NCBI GenBank assembly: GCA_019426215.1
Contig: CM033392.1
Location: 37,868,980 to 37,932,979, forward strand
Direction: 5' to 3'
Length of the DNA stretch: 64,000 bases
Source: Buddleja alternifolia
Taxonomy: Eukaryota; Streptophyta; Magnoliopsida; Lamiales; Scrophulariaceae
Below are positions 35,351 to 47,120 of the stretch, in pieces (the stretch's first letter is position 1; each line of letters opens with the position of its first letter). The translations under genes and the position numbers were made by a program. The notes below the pieces were generated by a model. The model saw only the letters and a list, made by a program, of their open reading frames with translations, did no database searches and was not told the DNA's origin.

Positions 35351-35871
35351 ACGATCTGCTAAAATTCAACTTCGATCCATTTTGATTCTGAATTAATCAA
35401 ATTAAACAATTTTATCATCAGTTGATAATTAAATTAATTAAATAATTTTTATTTTAATTTATTTCCCATTATTCTAGAAAAAATTCAGCAGAGTAACAAC
35501 GCAAAAATTACTACCAAGTTCTCGACTTAATCTTCACTCGGGTAGGTTGAATCCAACAAAATTTGGATCTTACGATCCGCTAAAATCCAATTTCAATCTT
35601 AATTAATTATATTTTCAGCAACTACAAATATTGATCACTAGTCGGATCACATAAATCACATAAAACTATAAATAAAACATTATATTTTCAGCAACTAAGT
35701 ATAAATATAGATCACCAGTTGGATCAATGTACCCTAAACCACCAAATAACCACAATTTAATCTCAAATCAAACATAATTAACACCCGACTAACTAAAATT
35801 AATACTAAATTCAGTCAAATTCCTAGTTCCCTTAAATTTTTTAATAAATAGGCAAATTTCAAAAATATATA
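35351..35871 (-). other. CACTA internal sequence upstream of the transposase gene
   Basis: AT-rich, with no gene recognised. Short repeated phrases occur (ATTTTCAGCAACTA at about 35610 and 35686; similar text near 32036), suggesting old internal duplications. Confidence 0.45.
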
Positions 35872-36205
35872 CAAATATATATACATACACCACACATACA
35901 CAAATATATACATACACCCACATATACACAAATATATACATACACCCACACATACACAAATATATATACATATACACCCACATATACACAAATATACGCA
36001 CACATACACAAATATATATACATACACCCATATATACACAAATACACTCACACATACACAAATATATATACACCCACACATACACAAATATATATACATA
36101 CACCCATATATACACAAATACACGCACACATACACAAATATATATACATACACTCATATATGCATACACCCACATATACATACATCTATACATACTCTAT
36201 GTGTG
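35872..36205. repeat. Minisatellite of ACACAAATATATACATACACCC units in the CACTA element
   Basis: About nine imperfect copies of a unit near 35 bp, made of ACACAAATATATA and CATACACCCA blocks. It lies between the transposase gene and its presumed promoter end. The open frames seen here on the minus strand are products of the repeat. Confidence 0.9.
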
Positions 36206-36912
36206 TGTGTGTATATATATATATTTATATTTATCTAAAAGAAAATACCAAAACTAAATGGACCACGGCGGCGGAAGCGGAGGTGGGCGGCAAGGGCAGC
36301 GGCGGCGGCGGAGGTCGGCACTATCTATATATATATATATATAGAGTTGATTTTATATATAGAGAGAGAATATATACATATATATATGCACATATATATA
36401 TATATATCTAGAAAGAGAAAGAGAGAAAGAGAGAGAGAGAGATACTACCGGAGTGACGGCGGCGGACGGCGGAGGAGCGACAACCGGCGGCGCGAGAGAG
36501 AAGTAGATCGAGAGAAACCGAGATCGAGAGAAACCGAGACAGAGAGAGGTAGATCTAGAGATAGAGAGAGAAAAAGATAGGGGGGGCGGCGGACGGCGGT
36601 GGTGGTGGTGAGAGAGTTGAGAGAGAGAGAGAGTGAGTGAGTGGGTGAGAGTGAGAGTGAGAGAGAGGGGGGCCGGGTTGTACAAAACCCGGCCCTTGTG
36701 CCAGCGGTTCGGCTGAACCGCTGGCACATGTGCGTTTGTGGCAGCGGTTCTGGCCGAACCGCTGTTGCGTTCAAAATATTTTTTTTTTCTGACACCTATG
36801 ACAGTGTTTCGGCTCGAACCGCTGTCATAGGTCCGAACCGAATACCACCTATTACAACAGTTTTCAAAACTGCTGTCATAGATACGCTGTAATAGGACTT
36901 TTTGTGGTAGTG
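36206..36912. repeat. Right end of the CACTA element: simple repeats and subterminal repeats
   Basis: TA and GA microsatellites and GGC-rich runs occupy 36206-36680. From 36690 to 36912 the GCAGCGGTTC / GAACCGCTG motif again alternates in both orientations, ending in the inverted terminus at 36912. In active CACTA elements this side usually holds the promoter of the transposase gene. Confidence 0.8.
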
Positions 36913-37012
36913 ATCATCGGGCCAAGATACACACTTTGATGCGCGACAACGGAAATTGGGAGACGGTTCAAGGTATCATGCGTAAGGTGGGCGGTAGAAT
37001 TCTATATAGACC
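36913..37012 (+). pseudogene. LINE ORF2 continuation after the CACTA insertion
   Basis: The frame interrupted at 27871 resumes after the ATC duplication: HRAKIHTLMRDNGNWETVQ, then MRKVGGRILYR. The LINE then ends abruptly before the RPL5 promoter. Confidence 0.75.
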
Positions 37013-37059
37013 AACAGGCCTTGGGAAAGATGAAAAGGTCTTAGAGAATGAATACAAAT

Positions 37060-37250
37060 GAGCGACTGTCTTGGGCCACTAGGAACTCCTCAATTTTGGG
37101 CCTTTCAATTCAAGCCCAAGAATTCATTCAGAAAGGGGCAGTTGTAATTTAATACCTCGCCATTTAGTTTCTAGGGTTTAGCTATAATTTCTTGTCTCTC
37201 TCTGTACGTGTCTTCACTTGGACGCAGCTCCTCACTCTCACACTTCAACA
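37060..37250 (+). promoter_or_regulatory. RPL5 promoter with Site II boxes and a telo-box
   Basis: TGGGCC at 37072-37077 and 37097-37102 and an inverted AGCCCA at 37113-37118 are Site II (TGGGCY) elements. TAGGGTTTA at 37172-37180 is a telo-box. This pair of motifs is typical of plant ribosomal-protein and proliferation genes, where TCP and telo-box-binding factors act (family knowledge). A pyrimidine-rich TCTCTCTCT stretch at about 37195 is a plausible start region. Confidence 0.85.
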
Positions 37251-40200
37251 ATGGTGAGATCTCTCTCCTTACCTTACACTCTAATTGTATATGTCTTTTT
37301 CTTTCGTTTTATAGTTATGTGTCCATGTTTCGTGATTTTCGAATAGCAATTAAAACTGTTTTTGTTAATTTTGCCTTCTGCGATAATGTAGTTAATTGAA
37401 GGGATTTTGAATTGATTTGAATTTGTTTATGAATGTTTTGCTTTTCTTTTACTTGAGTTGGATATTTGCTATTTTGTTAGTTGAAAATGTAGTAAAAGAG
37501 AAGGGGTTTTATTAGATTTTTTGCTATTTGTTGTTCTATTATTTTGCATATAGGTTGAATATGCTTGTATAGAGAAAATGAAGTTGAAACAAAACCAAGC
37601 TTTCATTGTGTATTATTTTTCGAGTTCGAATGTAGTAAATTGGAAGGCAAACTTTTCAATTGTAAATACTTTTCTGTTCTGTAATATGATTTTTAGGTAC
37701 ATATGTATGGGTCGAGATGATAAATTGAAAAGATCACAACTTTTTAATTGTTTAACTGAGAAAACATTTCAGAAGTGTAAGAAATTGGTTTCAGCTGTTG
37801 CATTTTGATAGTTAGCTAGGCCTTTGTTTGATATGTATTCGAAGGAAATAATGAGGACACAATTATCTTGTTTTGATTGTATTTCAGATCCTTATATTGG
37901 ATATTGAATACAACACCACCATGCATGATAGCGTTTATGTTTTATGATCTGAATGGATAATGATACCTTGTTTTAATGTCTTTTAGTTATCTACTCCTAT
38001 TAATAGTGAGTTTAGTTTATCTTCACTAACTATGAGGAAATCTGTTCTTTATAGGTCTTTGTCAAAGCACAAAAGTCAAAGGCATACTTCAAAAGGTTTC
38101 AGGTCAAGTACAAGAGAAGGAGAGGTAGAGTGTCATCAATTCACTGTTTTTGATTCAATCAATGCTAGGTCTGATGTGATGATTTGATGTTAATTCGTAA
38201 TGTTCTCTAATTGATGCCCTTTCTTTGTCAATATCCAGATGGGAAGACCGACTACAGGGCTAGGATTCGCCTAATTAACCAGGACAAGAACAAGTACAAC
38301 ACTCCCAAGTATCGCTTTGTTGTGCGATTTGTATCCTCAAAACTTGTCAATCCATTGTAGCTGCTTTTCCTGTTTATCCTCTTTTGCTGCGCTTCTTCTT
38401 TATGCTAATTAATATAGTATGCAAAATTGAGTTCATCAATGGTTAAGTGAAATGTGCAAAAATTGAGATCATAAGTGGCAGTTTCACATCTAATTGTTTA
38501 TTTGCTGAAATATGCCAAAAGTCTCTCATTCCAGGTTGATAATGTAGATTTAAACATGTTAAGTGTTAACATTGAAAAAAAGGCCAAATGCTATTAAGTT
38601 GTGTTATGATATAGTTAACTACTTCAGATGTAAACCTTAATTTTGTTATAGACCAACAAGGATATTATTGCACAAGTTGTATCTGCTAGCATTGCTGGAG
38701 ATTTTGTTCTGACTGCAGCATATTCCCATGAGTTGCCTAGCTATGGACTTGAAGTTGGTCTCACAAATTACGCTGCAGGTATATTTTCCACTCCAGATCC
38801 CTGTAAATACAATAAAGAAAATAAAAAGAGAAGACTTTGGTGGAAATGTAATCAGAAACTACATCCCTCCTGTTTGTGCGCATGTATAAGTATTCTTTGA
38901 TTTTGTTGCAATTTAACTGTGTTGGGAAGTTAATATGAATGAACTAATTGGATTTTGTTGACCAGCTTACTGTACCGGGCTTCTTCTGGCTCGTCGCGCC
39001 TTGAAAACGCTTGAGATGGATGATGAGTATCAAGGCAATGTGGAGGTATAACACATACATGTTACTGTGTTATTTTTTTATATTGTAGTACATAGAAATT
39101 CCTTTGCATGAATTTACTGGGCCCTTCTTGATAGGCTACTGGAGAGGATTACTCGGTTGAACCAGCTGATACCCGAAGGCCATTCCGAGCTCTACTTGAC
39201 GTTGGTCTTCTTAGAACAACTACAGGAAACCGTATTTTCGGCGCTTTGAAGGTGTGTATATCGTCAAGTTATTTTCTTGCTTGCTTGATAACATCCCTAT
39301 GCAAGTTCTGCAATTTATATTGGCTCTTAAGACATTTAGACTTTGCATTTGATATTTAAAAGATGCTTATGGTTAATATCACGAGGGAGCTCTCTGCTTT
39401 ATCCGAGTTAAGTTTCGTGTTTATAAGTTTTTGACTATTGCAATAAGTTAGGGAGGGCCAATGGTTTGTATAGGTACATAAAAAGGTGTCCCTATGCAAG
39501 TTCTGCAATTTGTATTGGCTCAAGACATTTAGACTTTGCATTTGATATTTGAAAGATGCTTATGGTTAATATCACGAGGGACCTCTCTGCTATATCCGAG
39601 TTAAGTTTTGTGTTTATAAGTTTTTGACTATTGCAATAAGTTAGGGAGGGCCAATGGTTTGTATAGGTACATAAAAAGGTGTATTTCTGGGAATGTTTCT
39701 GCCCAAAAAGTTCAGTTCATTACCTTATTGTTCAGCAAATGCTCCTAATTCTAATGGAGTTCATTACATTATTCTTTCTGTGCAAAGTGTCGGTAACATG
39801 ATATTTGATTTATTAGTCTCCGGACAGATTACCCTATATGTGTAATATGATTAAATGTGGTCTAGTGAAACATGATCAGGAATTTAGTCGTCTAGCACAA
39901 AAATTGGCAGTGTTCTGTATTCTTTTTAAGGAGAATGTATGATTTAAACTTTGTTTGTCTAGCCCTTTAAGCTCTTCCTTTAAATTCAAGCCTGAAGATT
40001 CCAACTGTGTGATTATGGTTCTCATTCCTCTTGGAAACATTTTTGAGGAGTGTCGTGTTATTTGTTATGTGGGTCTGTTCTGGCTTGTTTTAGATATCCA
40101 CTCTGCTGATGTGGGTCTGTTGTGGCTTGTAAATACAGGGGGCTCTAGATGGTGGCTTAGATATTCCTCACAGTGAGAAGAGGTTTGCTGGATTCTCAAA

Positions 40201-40976
40201 GGATTCTAAGCAGCTTGATGCTGAAGTTCACAGGAAGTACATTTATGGGGGCCATGTTGCATCATATATGAATGTACTATAGTGTTTATATTTTAGCAAA
40301 ATTTGCCTTATTATTGATTACAAAGGTTATTTGCTGCAAAAAGAGGTGGTGATTTGTTGTTTCTGAATATACTTTTAGACCCTGATGGAAGATGAACCAG
40401 AAAAGTATCAATCACACTTCAGCGAGTATGTGAAGAAGGGACTTGATGCAGAAAATCTTGAGGAAATGTATAAGAAAGTCCATGCAGCCATCCGGGCTGA
40501 TCCCACTCCTAAGAAATCTGACAAACCACAGCCCAAGGAACACAAGAGGTAAGCAAAAATTTCCGTTTTATCCATAATATGTTGAGGATGTATGTCTAGT
40601 CGTAAGCCTGGATACAAGACTGGTTTGGTTTGGGCCTTATGAATAGGTGGCAGGTAGTTTGTTGAAACATGAGACCCAAGATTGCTAAATAATTTTTAAG
40701 CTTTTTAAAGAAATGTCTTCAGAATTTTCTAAATATGAGAAAATAATGTTACTCATATGAGAGTTTTACGAAGAATTTAAGCATAATTCCCTTTTCCCGC
40801 TTTCAACTTGTATGATACATTGGATGGTTTTGCCAATTGTTTGTTGTGTTTTGTGGCATAGGTACAACTTGAAGAAGCTGACGTATGAAGAGAGGAAGGC
40901 TAAATTGATTGAACGCTTAAATGCTCTCAATTCCGCTGCTGGTGCTGATGAAGATGATGATGAGGATGACGAGTGA
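37251..40976 (+). CDS. RPL5: 60S ribosomal protein L5 (uL18), nine exons
   Basis: Exons: 37251-37253 (ATG only), 38055-38124, 38239-38330, 38652-38778, 38966-39045, 39135-39251, 40139-40273, 40379-40548 and 40862-40976. They total 909 nt, giving 302 residues plus TGA at 40974-40976, the usual plant L5 length. All introns are GT-AG and keep frame. Conserved parts: [20 protein letters not shown] near the N-terminus, [72 protein letters not shown] and [20 protein letters not shown], then an acidic tail. L5 binds 5S rRNA and with uL5 joins the central protuberance of the large ribosomal subunit. No defect is seen. It is the only functional-looking host gene here. Confidence 0.98.
39296..39684 (+). 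repeat. Tandem duplication of about 195 bp in RPL5 intron 6
   Basis: 39296-39490 and 39491 to about 39684 are near-identical, each starting CCTATGCAAGTTCTGCAATT and ending in GTACATAAAAAGGTGT. A few substitutions and a 3-base indel separate them. The duplication lies wholly within the intron. Confidence 0.93.
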
Positions 40977-41761
40977 GTGAGGTGTAAGGACATGTTTGTC
41001 AAACTTCTGTTTTCAATCTTAAGAGACTTGCTGCTTATTACACTTCTATCTGGAACCATCGCTGATTTTGGGAGTTCCAATCCCCATTTTACCATTTTTG
41101 TAGCTTTGATTGATCTTTTAGTCAGACAAGAGTTAATTTTGAAAGAGTATTCGTTTTATCCTAAAATGCAATTAAAGTGCTTGCCATTCCTGTGTAGAAC
41201 TACTTTAACATCAGTGTCTTAATGTTAAAAAAAATAATGTTTTTTGGCTGGTTGCGCGATGGAATTAATTTTCAATGGTAAAATGAAAATGCAAATTTAA
41301 TTTCAATTAGGCCGTACTTTCTTCTTGGTATAAGCATATTATTAAACAACTGAAGTTGGTCGTTGGTGATGATAGCAATGTAAAAGAGTACTTAAATTGT
41401 GAGATGTTTTCTTGGTCTTTAAGGATGCCTTTTATTTGAATCAAGTTACAAAACGATTATTGTTACTATTATTTTTGTAAACTTATGAGTTCGTAGCAAA
41501 AGGACCTTAGGAGTTTGGACACAAAGGTAACATGTATGCATTGTCGTAGCGAATACAAGGATACATTAGTGATGTTGAGATGGCGCATCATTGTTGTTGT
41601 TCTATCAGCAATCCTGCAATAACACAACGAGAATCAAGATGAGCAATAGCATCAACAACTTGAGATTAACGAAAACCTTATGGCGGGACTTTCTCAAGGT
41701 GGGAGCTAAACACATACATATAACTTTCGAGAATAAAGAATAACCAGTTTAATGATGGAAT
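40977..41761 (+). other. RPL5 3' UTR and intergenic DNA
   Basis: No further gene is seen. The 3' UTR probably covers the first 200-300 bp. The remainder is AT-rich and ends at the target of the next retrotransposon. Confidence 0.6.
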
Positions 41762-42068
41762 TGTTATGAATAATTATATGGATGTTCATGTATCCTCCAC
41801 TACATGATATGATGGATAATCATTTCTCCTCCTCTTTATGTTATAGTGGATGATCATTGCTCTTCCACTACTTGTAAATCCATCTTTTTCATTATGCACT
41901 CAACTCTTGAAATAATTGTACCTACTATTTTGTGCCTATAAATAGGACATGAAGTTGTATTGTTAAGACACACTAAAATCAAAGAAAGAATTCTCTTCTT
42001 AATTCTCTAGTCTCTCTACTTTAGAATATTTGTATATATTTCATAATATTTGGAGTTATTTCATAACA
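41762..42068 (+). repeat. 5' LTR of the Retrofit/Ale-like element
   Basis: 307 bp, TG...CA. CTATAAATA (41937-41945) is a good TATA box and would drive the element transcript. Confidence 0.93.
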
Positions 42069-42439
42069 CGTTATCAGCACGATCCGTCTCAAAGGGTTAA
42101 TCATTTTAAAATTTGGCAAAAGATATACATGGGGTACTCAACGTATGATGTAACATCCATTGAGAGATTTTCGTGAGTTATTATGAGTTTGTAAAGAAAA
42201 TTGATGGACAAGATTTTTAAAACAAAGCAAGAAGAAAAGGTAAAGAAAAAGTACGTATATTTCAATATTTAACAAAAATAAAAATATGCAATAATTCTCT
42301 TGATATTTGGAAAGAAGACATATGTATATGTGCATATATTTGATTAGTATTATTCTTTTGAATAATCCTATCATGTTGAAAATATATTAAGAAGTTGAAT
42401 GATTGTTATGTTATTCATTTTATACTTTGATAATAGTAT

Positions 42440-43033
42440 TATATTGATGAATCTTGAAAAAACTTGACTTTGTGACTCTTGATATTACGAGAAAAAATTA
42501 TTTTTCTTGGGCGTTAGATGTTGAAATTCATCTTGATGCAAATAACTATACTCCATTCCCTGAAGTGAATGTGTTGAGCAATATATAAATTCATATATGC
42601 AAATAACTATACTCCATTCCCTGAAGTGAATGTGTTGAGCAATATATAATTATTTTAATCATGAGTCCCGTCCAACTAGTTCTGCTACATTCCCTGAAGT
42701 GAAAGTAGCAGCACATAACTATTTTAATCATTAAAGAAATCATGGACGTGGACGTGGTCGTAGATATGGTTATGGAAATCGTGGTGGTTATTCAAAGAAC
42801 ACATCTTTCCACCAGAAGTGAAAAAATAATGAAGAGAAACATGAAAGTGGCCAAAATAGCAAATTTGTGAAAAATTTATGCTATCGTTGTGGTGGTAAAG
42901 GTCATTGGTCATGTACCTGTCGTACACCAAAGCATCTTGTTGACCTTTACCAAGAATCGCTAAAAAGTAAAAGAAAGAAAATAGAAACAAATTTTGCTTT
43001 TGAAGAAGGCGATTCTGATCATGGCCGATTTTG
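42440..43033 (+). pseudogene. gag remnant of the Retrofit/Ale-like element
   Basis: An N-terminal piece survives at about 42455-42540 (KLDFVTLDIT, then NYFSWALDVEIHLDAN). A 61-bp tandem duplication follows (about 42537-42597 and 42598-42658, with CTCCATTCCCTGAAGTGAAT in each). The bulk of the capsid region is missing. The C-terminal part returns with a basic Gly/Arg-rich stretch (HGRGRGRRYGYGNRGG) and a zinc knuckle (CYRCGGKGHWSCTC). No complete Gag can be made. Confidence 0.82.
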
Positions 43034-43269
43034 ATGACACTCATTTAGATGTTGCTGATTTCTTTGATGATCCTAATGAAAGAAAAAATTGATCACTTGA
43101 TTGGAGATGGAAGTGTTCAAAAAACAAATTTGTTAAGTTTTAATTCAAGTAATTTATAAATAAATATTTAAGTATGTTGTTTTAAAGTTCAATAAATGAA
43201 TTTATTCATAAGATTATCGTTTCTTATATTAAATAATATTGTTTGATATTGATTTATTTCTTTTTATGT

Positions 43270-46200
43270 TTCAATAAAGAATGAGTATTTACTCGATCAG
43301 CAACAACATCAATAATGAAAATATATGTCTCGCTGATAGTACAATAACTCACACCATCCTCAAAAATAAAAAAATACTTCTCTTATTTAGTAATGCAAGA
43401 AGCCAATGTTAATACTATATCGGGTAGTACAAAGTTAATTGAAGGCTCCGGCAGAGCTAATATATTGTTACCCGGAGGAACGTAATTTTATATTGATGAA
43501 GCATTATATTTTACAAAGTCTCAAAGAAATTTACTAAGCTTCAAAGATATCCACCGAAATGGATATCATATTGAGACAACAAGTGATGACAATATTGAGT
43601 ATCTTTACATCACTAATACAATATCTGGTGATAAATGTGTATTGGAAAAATTGCCTGCATTTTCTTCTGGTTTGTACTACACGCATATATCTACTATTGA
43701 AACACATGTTATCGTAAACCAGAAGTTTACAAATCAAAATAAGTTTGTTGTTTGGCATGACCGGTTGGGCCATCCCGGATCAATTATGATGCGAAAGATA
43801 ATTGAGAATTCATGTGGTCATCCATTGAAGAGCCAGCAGATTCTTCAATTGAATGATTTCTCGTGTGCTGCTTGTTCACAAGAAAAGTTGATTATTCGAC
43901 CATCAACAACAAAAGTAGGAAGTGAATCTCTTACGTTTTTGGAATGTATTCAAGGCGATATTTGTGGACCAATACACCCGTCGTGTGGACCATTTAGATA
44001 TTTTATGGTTTTAATTGATGCATCAACAAGATGGTCACATGTATCTTTGTTATCAACTCGCAACCTGGCATTTGCGAGATTGCTTGCTCAATTGATTAGA
44101 CTACGAGCACATTTTCCTGATTATCCTATTAAGAAGATACGCCTTGATAATGCGGGTGAATTTACTTCCAAAACGTTCAATGACTATTGTATGTCTATTG
44201 GAATTGATGTTGAACATCCTGTAGCACATGTTCATACACAAAACGGTCTAGCAGAATCGTTTATTAAACGTCTGCAGTTAATTGCAAGACATTTACTATG
44301 AGATCAAAACTTCCTATTTCTTGTTGAGGACATGCTATTTTGCATGCAGCAGCACTTATTCGCATAAGGCCAACAAGTTATCATAAATTCTCCCCATTAC
44401 ACTTGGTTTTTGGTCAGGAACCAAATATTTCCCATCTAAAATTTTTTGGATGTGCGGTATATGTTCCAATTGCTCCACCACAACGCACTAAGATGAGTCC
44501 TCAAAGGAAGTTGGGAATATATGTTGGATTCGAGTCTCTATCGATAATAAAGTATCTAGAGCCATTGACTGGCGATTTATTTACGGCTCGATTTGCTGAT
44601 TGTCATTTTGATGAATCAGATTTCCCAGCATTAGGGGGAGAAAATAAGCAGCTGGAAAAGAAAATTAGTTGGAATGAATTATCTTTATATCATCTTGATC
44701 CTCGAACAAAACAAAGTGAACTGGAAGTTCAAAAGATAATTCACTTGCAAGGTTTAGCTAACCAACTGCCAGACGCATTTACTGACCTAAAAAAAAGTGA
44801 CTAAGTCACATGTACCAGCTGTTAATGCTCCAATAAGAATTGTTGTCCCTGAAGGTCAAAGTAATGAGTCTACTGCACGCCTGAAGCGTGGTAGACCTAT
44901 CGGTTCCAAAGATAGTCATCCTCGAAAAAGAAAAGGAGCTAAGAATCAAGATGGTCTAATCGAGGATAAAATAACTCCAGAAGAGTCCCCAGTCATAACT
45001 AATATTTCGGTTCCAGAAGAACCTCAGGTACCTGAAACTTGTGAAAATAATGAGATCTCAATAGATTATGTTATGAACGGGAAACGATGGAATCGAAATG
45101 AAGTCAACGTTGACGATAAATTTGCATATAATGTAGCGCTAAATATGATGAATGATAATGAGGATCAAGAACCAAAGTCTGTTAATGAATGTCGACAAAG
45201 AAATGATTGGCCAAAAATGGAAAGACGCAATGAGGGCAGAGTTAAACTCGCTTGAACCAACGAAAAGTTTTTGGACCTGTAGTCCGTACACCTGAAGATG
45301 TAAAAGTTTTTGGACCTGTAGTCCGTACACTTGAAGATGTAAAAGTTTTTGGACCTGTAGTCCGTACACCTGAAGATGTAAAAGTTTTGAACCTGTAGTT
45401 CGTACACCTGAAGATGTAAAGCCAGTAGGATACAAATGGGTATTTGTGCGAAAACGAAATGAGAAAAATGAAATTGTAAGATATAAGGCACGTCTTGTTG
45501 CCCAAGGGTTTTCGCAACGACCTGGCATAAATTATGAGGAAACTGATTCTCCTATGGTGGATGCAACTACTTTTCGTTATATAATAAGTCTGGCAGTGCA
45601 TGAAAAACTTGATTTGCGTCTAATGGATGTTGTTACAGCCTATTTGTATGGCTCGCTTGATAATGATATATATATGAAAATCCCTGAAGGATTTAATATG
45701 CCTGAAGCATATAATTCAAGTTCTCGAGAACATTATTCAATTAAATTAAGTAAGTCATTGTATGGACTGAAACAATCTGGACGAATGTGGTATAATCGTC
45801 TCAGTGAATATTTGTTGAAGGAAGGATATAAGAATGATCAAATTTGTCCTTGTATTTTCATGAAAAGATCTGGAAATGAGTTTGTTATAATTACAGTTTA
45901 TGTTGACGATTTAAATATCGTTGGAACTCCTGAAGAGATTTCAAAAACTGTTCATTGTTTAAAGAAAGAATTTGAAATGAAAGATCTTGGAAGAACAAAA
46001 TTTTGCCTTGGTTGCAAATTGAATATTTAAAGAACGGAATTTTTGTATATCAAGATGCTTATATATCAAAGGTGTTAGAGCGATTCTACATGGATAAATC
46101 ACATCCATTGAACACCCCGATGGTCGTAAGGTCACTAGATGTGAACAAAGATCCTTTTCGACCTCGAGAAAATGATGAAGAATTACTTGGTCCTGAAGTA

Positions 46201-46899
46201 CCATATCTAAGTGCAATAGGTGCACTAATGTATCTTGCTTGTCATACTCGACCTGATATAGCATTTGCTGTTAATCTATTAGCAAGATATAGTTCTTCTC
46301 CTACGCGAAGGCATTGGAATGGGGTAAAGCAGGTACTTCACTATCTTAGAGGAACAATGGATATGGGCTTGTTTTATTCAAATGTACCCAAATCCGAACT
46401 GATTGGATATGCAGATGCTGGATATATGTCTGATCCTCATAGTGGTCGTTCACAAACGGGCTATTTATTTACATGTGGTGGCACAGCCATTTCATGGCGA
46501 TCTATGAAACCAACTATATCGGCCACATCATCTAATCATGCAGAAATCTTAGCTATTCACGAGGCGAGTCGAGAATGTGTTTGGTTAAGATCTATAATTC
46601 AACATATTCGAGGGACTTGTGGTTTATCTTCTGGAAAAATGATCCCGACGATCTTATATGAAGATAATTCCGCATGTATCGCACAATTGAAAGAAGGGTA
46701 CATTAAAGGAGATAGAACAAAGCATATTTCACCAAAGTTTTTTTTTACTCACGATCTTCAGAAGAATGGTGATATCAATGTTCAACAAATCCGTTCCAGA
46801 GATAATCTTGCTGATTTGTTCACCAAGGCACTTCCTACAGCAACATTTGAAAAACTAGTCTACAATATTGGCGTGCGCAGACTTAAAGATCTTGACTGA
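43270..46899 (+). pseudogene. pol of the Retrofit/Ale-like element, several frameshifts
   Basis: A degraded protease (43280-43640) is followed by the gag-pre-integrase part (WHDRLGHPGSIMMRK) and an integrase core with its acidic residues in place (GDICGPI; IRLDNAGEF; THNGLAES-like HTQNGLAES) to 44301. Further blocks cover 44340-44804 and 44797-45255, RT 45446-46030 ([36 protein letters not shown]) and RNase H 46003-46899 (AISWRSMKPTISATSSNHAE; DLFTKALP). Lesions: a frameshift at about 44297, TGA at about 44329, an extra A in the A-run at about 45214-45218, a 39-bp tandem expansion at 45264-45420, and a one-base insertion at about 46008-46014. Confidence 0.88.
45264..45420 (+). repeat. Four tandem copies of a 39-bp unit at the RT N-terminus
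   Basis: The unit contains TTTTTGGACCTGTAGTCCGT and ends GAAGATGTAAAA. Copies start at about 45264, 45303, 45342 and 45381. 39 bp is 13 codons (VFGPVVRTPEDVK), so the expansion keeps frame. The last copy has lost one base (GTTTTGAACC instead of GTTTTTGGACC), which shifts the frame. Confidence 0.92.
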
Positions 46900-47120
46900 T
46901 ATTGTCATGAGGGGGAGATAATACGCGCTGCACTCTTTTTCCCTTAACCAAGGTTTTTCCCACTGGGTTTTCCTGGTAAGATTTTTAATGAGGCAGCATC
47001 TGATTGCGTATTGAAAGAATTATGTACTCTTTTTCCTTCACTAGGTTTTTATCCCATAGGGTTTTTCCTAGTAAGGTTTTAACGAGGCATATTCTTAAGT
47101 GATGGACATCCAAGGGGGAG

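Larger units (their letters stand above)
27872..36912 (-). mobile_element. CACTA (En/Spm-type) DNA transposon
   Basis: 9041 bp. The ends are GACTACTACAAAAATGACC at the left and, inverted, CACTACCACAAAAAGTCC at the right. A 3-bp duplication ATC flanks it (27869-27871 and 36913-36915), and the LINE frame is interrupted exactly there. Both ends carry many copies of a GACAGCGGTT subterminal repeat. Two genes are read from the minus strand: a TNP2-type transposase (35350-31974) and a gene with a Ulp1-like peptidase (31704-28450). The left terminal base is G instead of C, which may weaken mobility. Confidence 0.93.

Noticed and set aside
35789..36411. ORFs of up to 134 codons rich in Tyr, Val and Cys
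   Set aside because: They are translations of the CACTA minisatellite and TA repeats in several frames.
45139..45601. ORFs on the minus strand with a repeated VYGLQVQKLLHLQ-type peptide
   Set aside because: They are the antisense of the 39-bp repeat in pol.
46003..46030. Overlap of two pol frames, considered as programmed frameshifting in the Retrofit/Ale-like element
   Set aside because: No slippery heptamer is seen, copia elements keep RT and RNase H in one frame, and one extra base explains the break.
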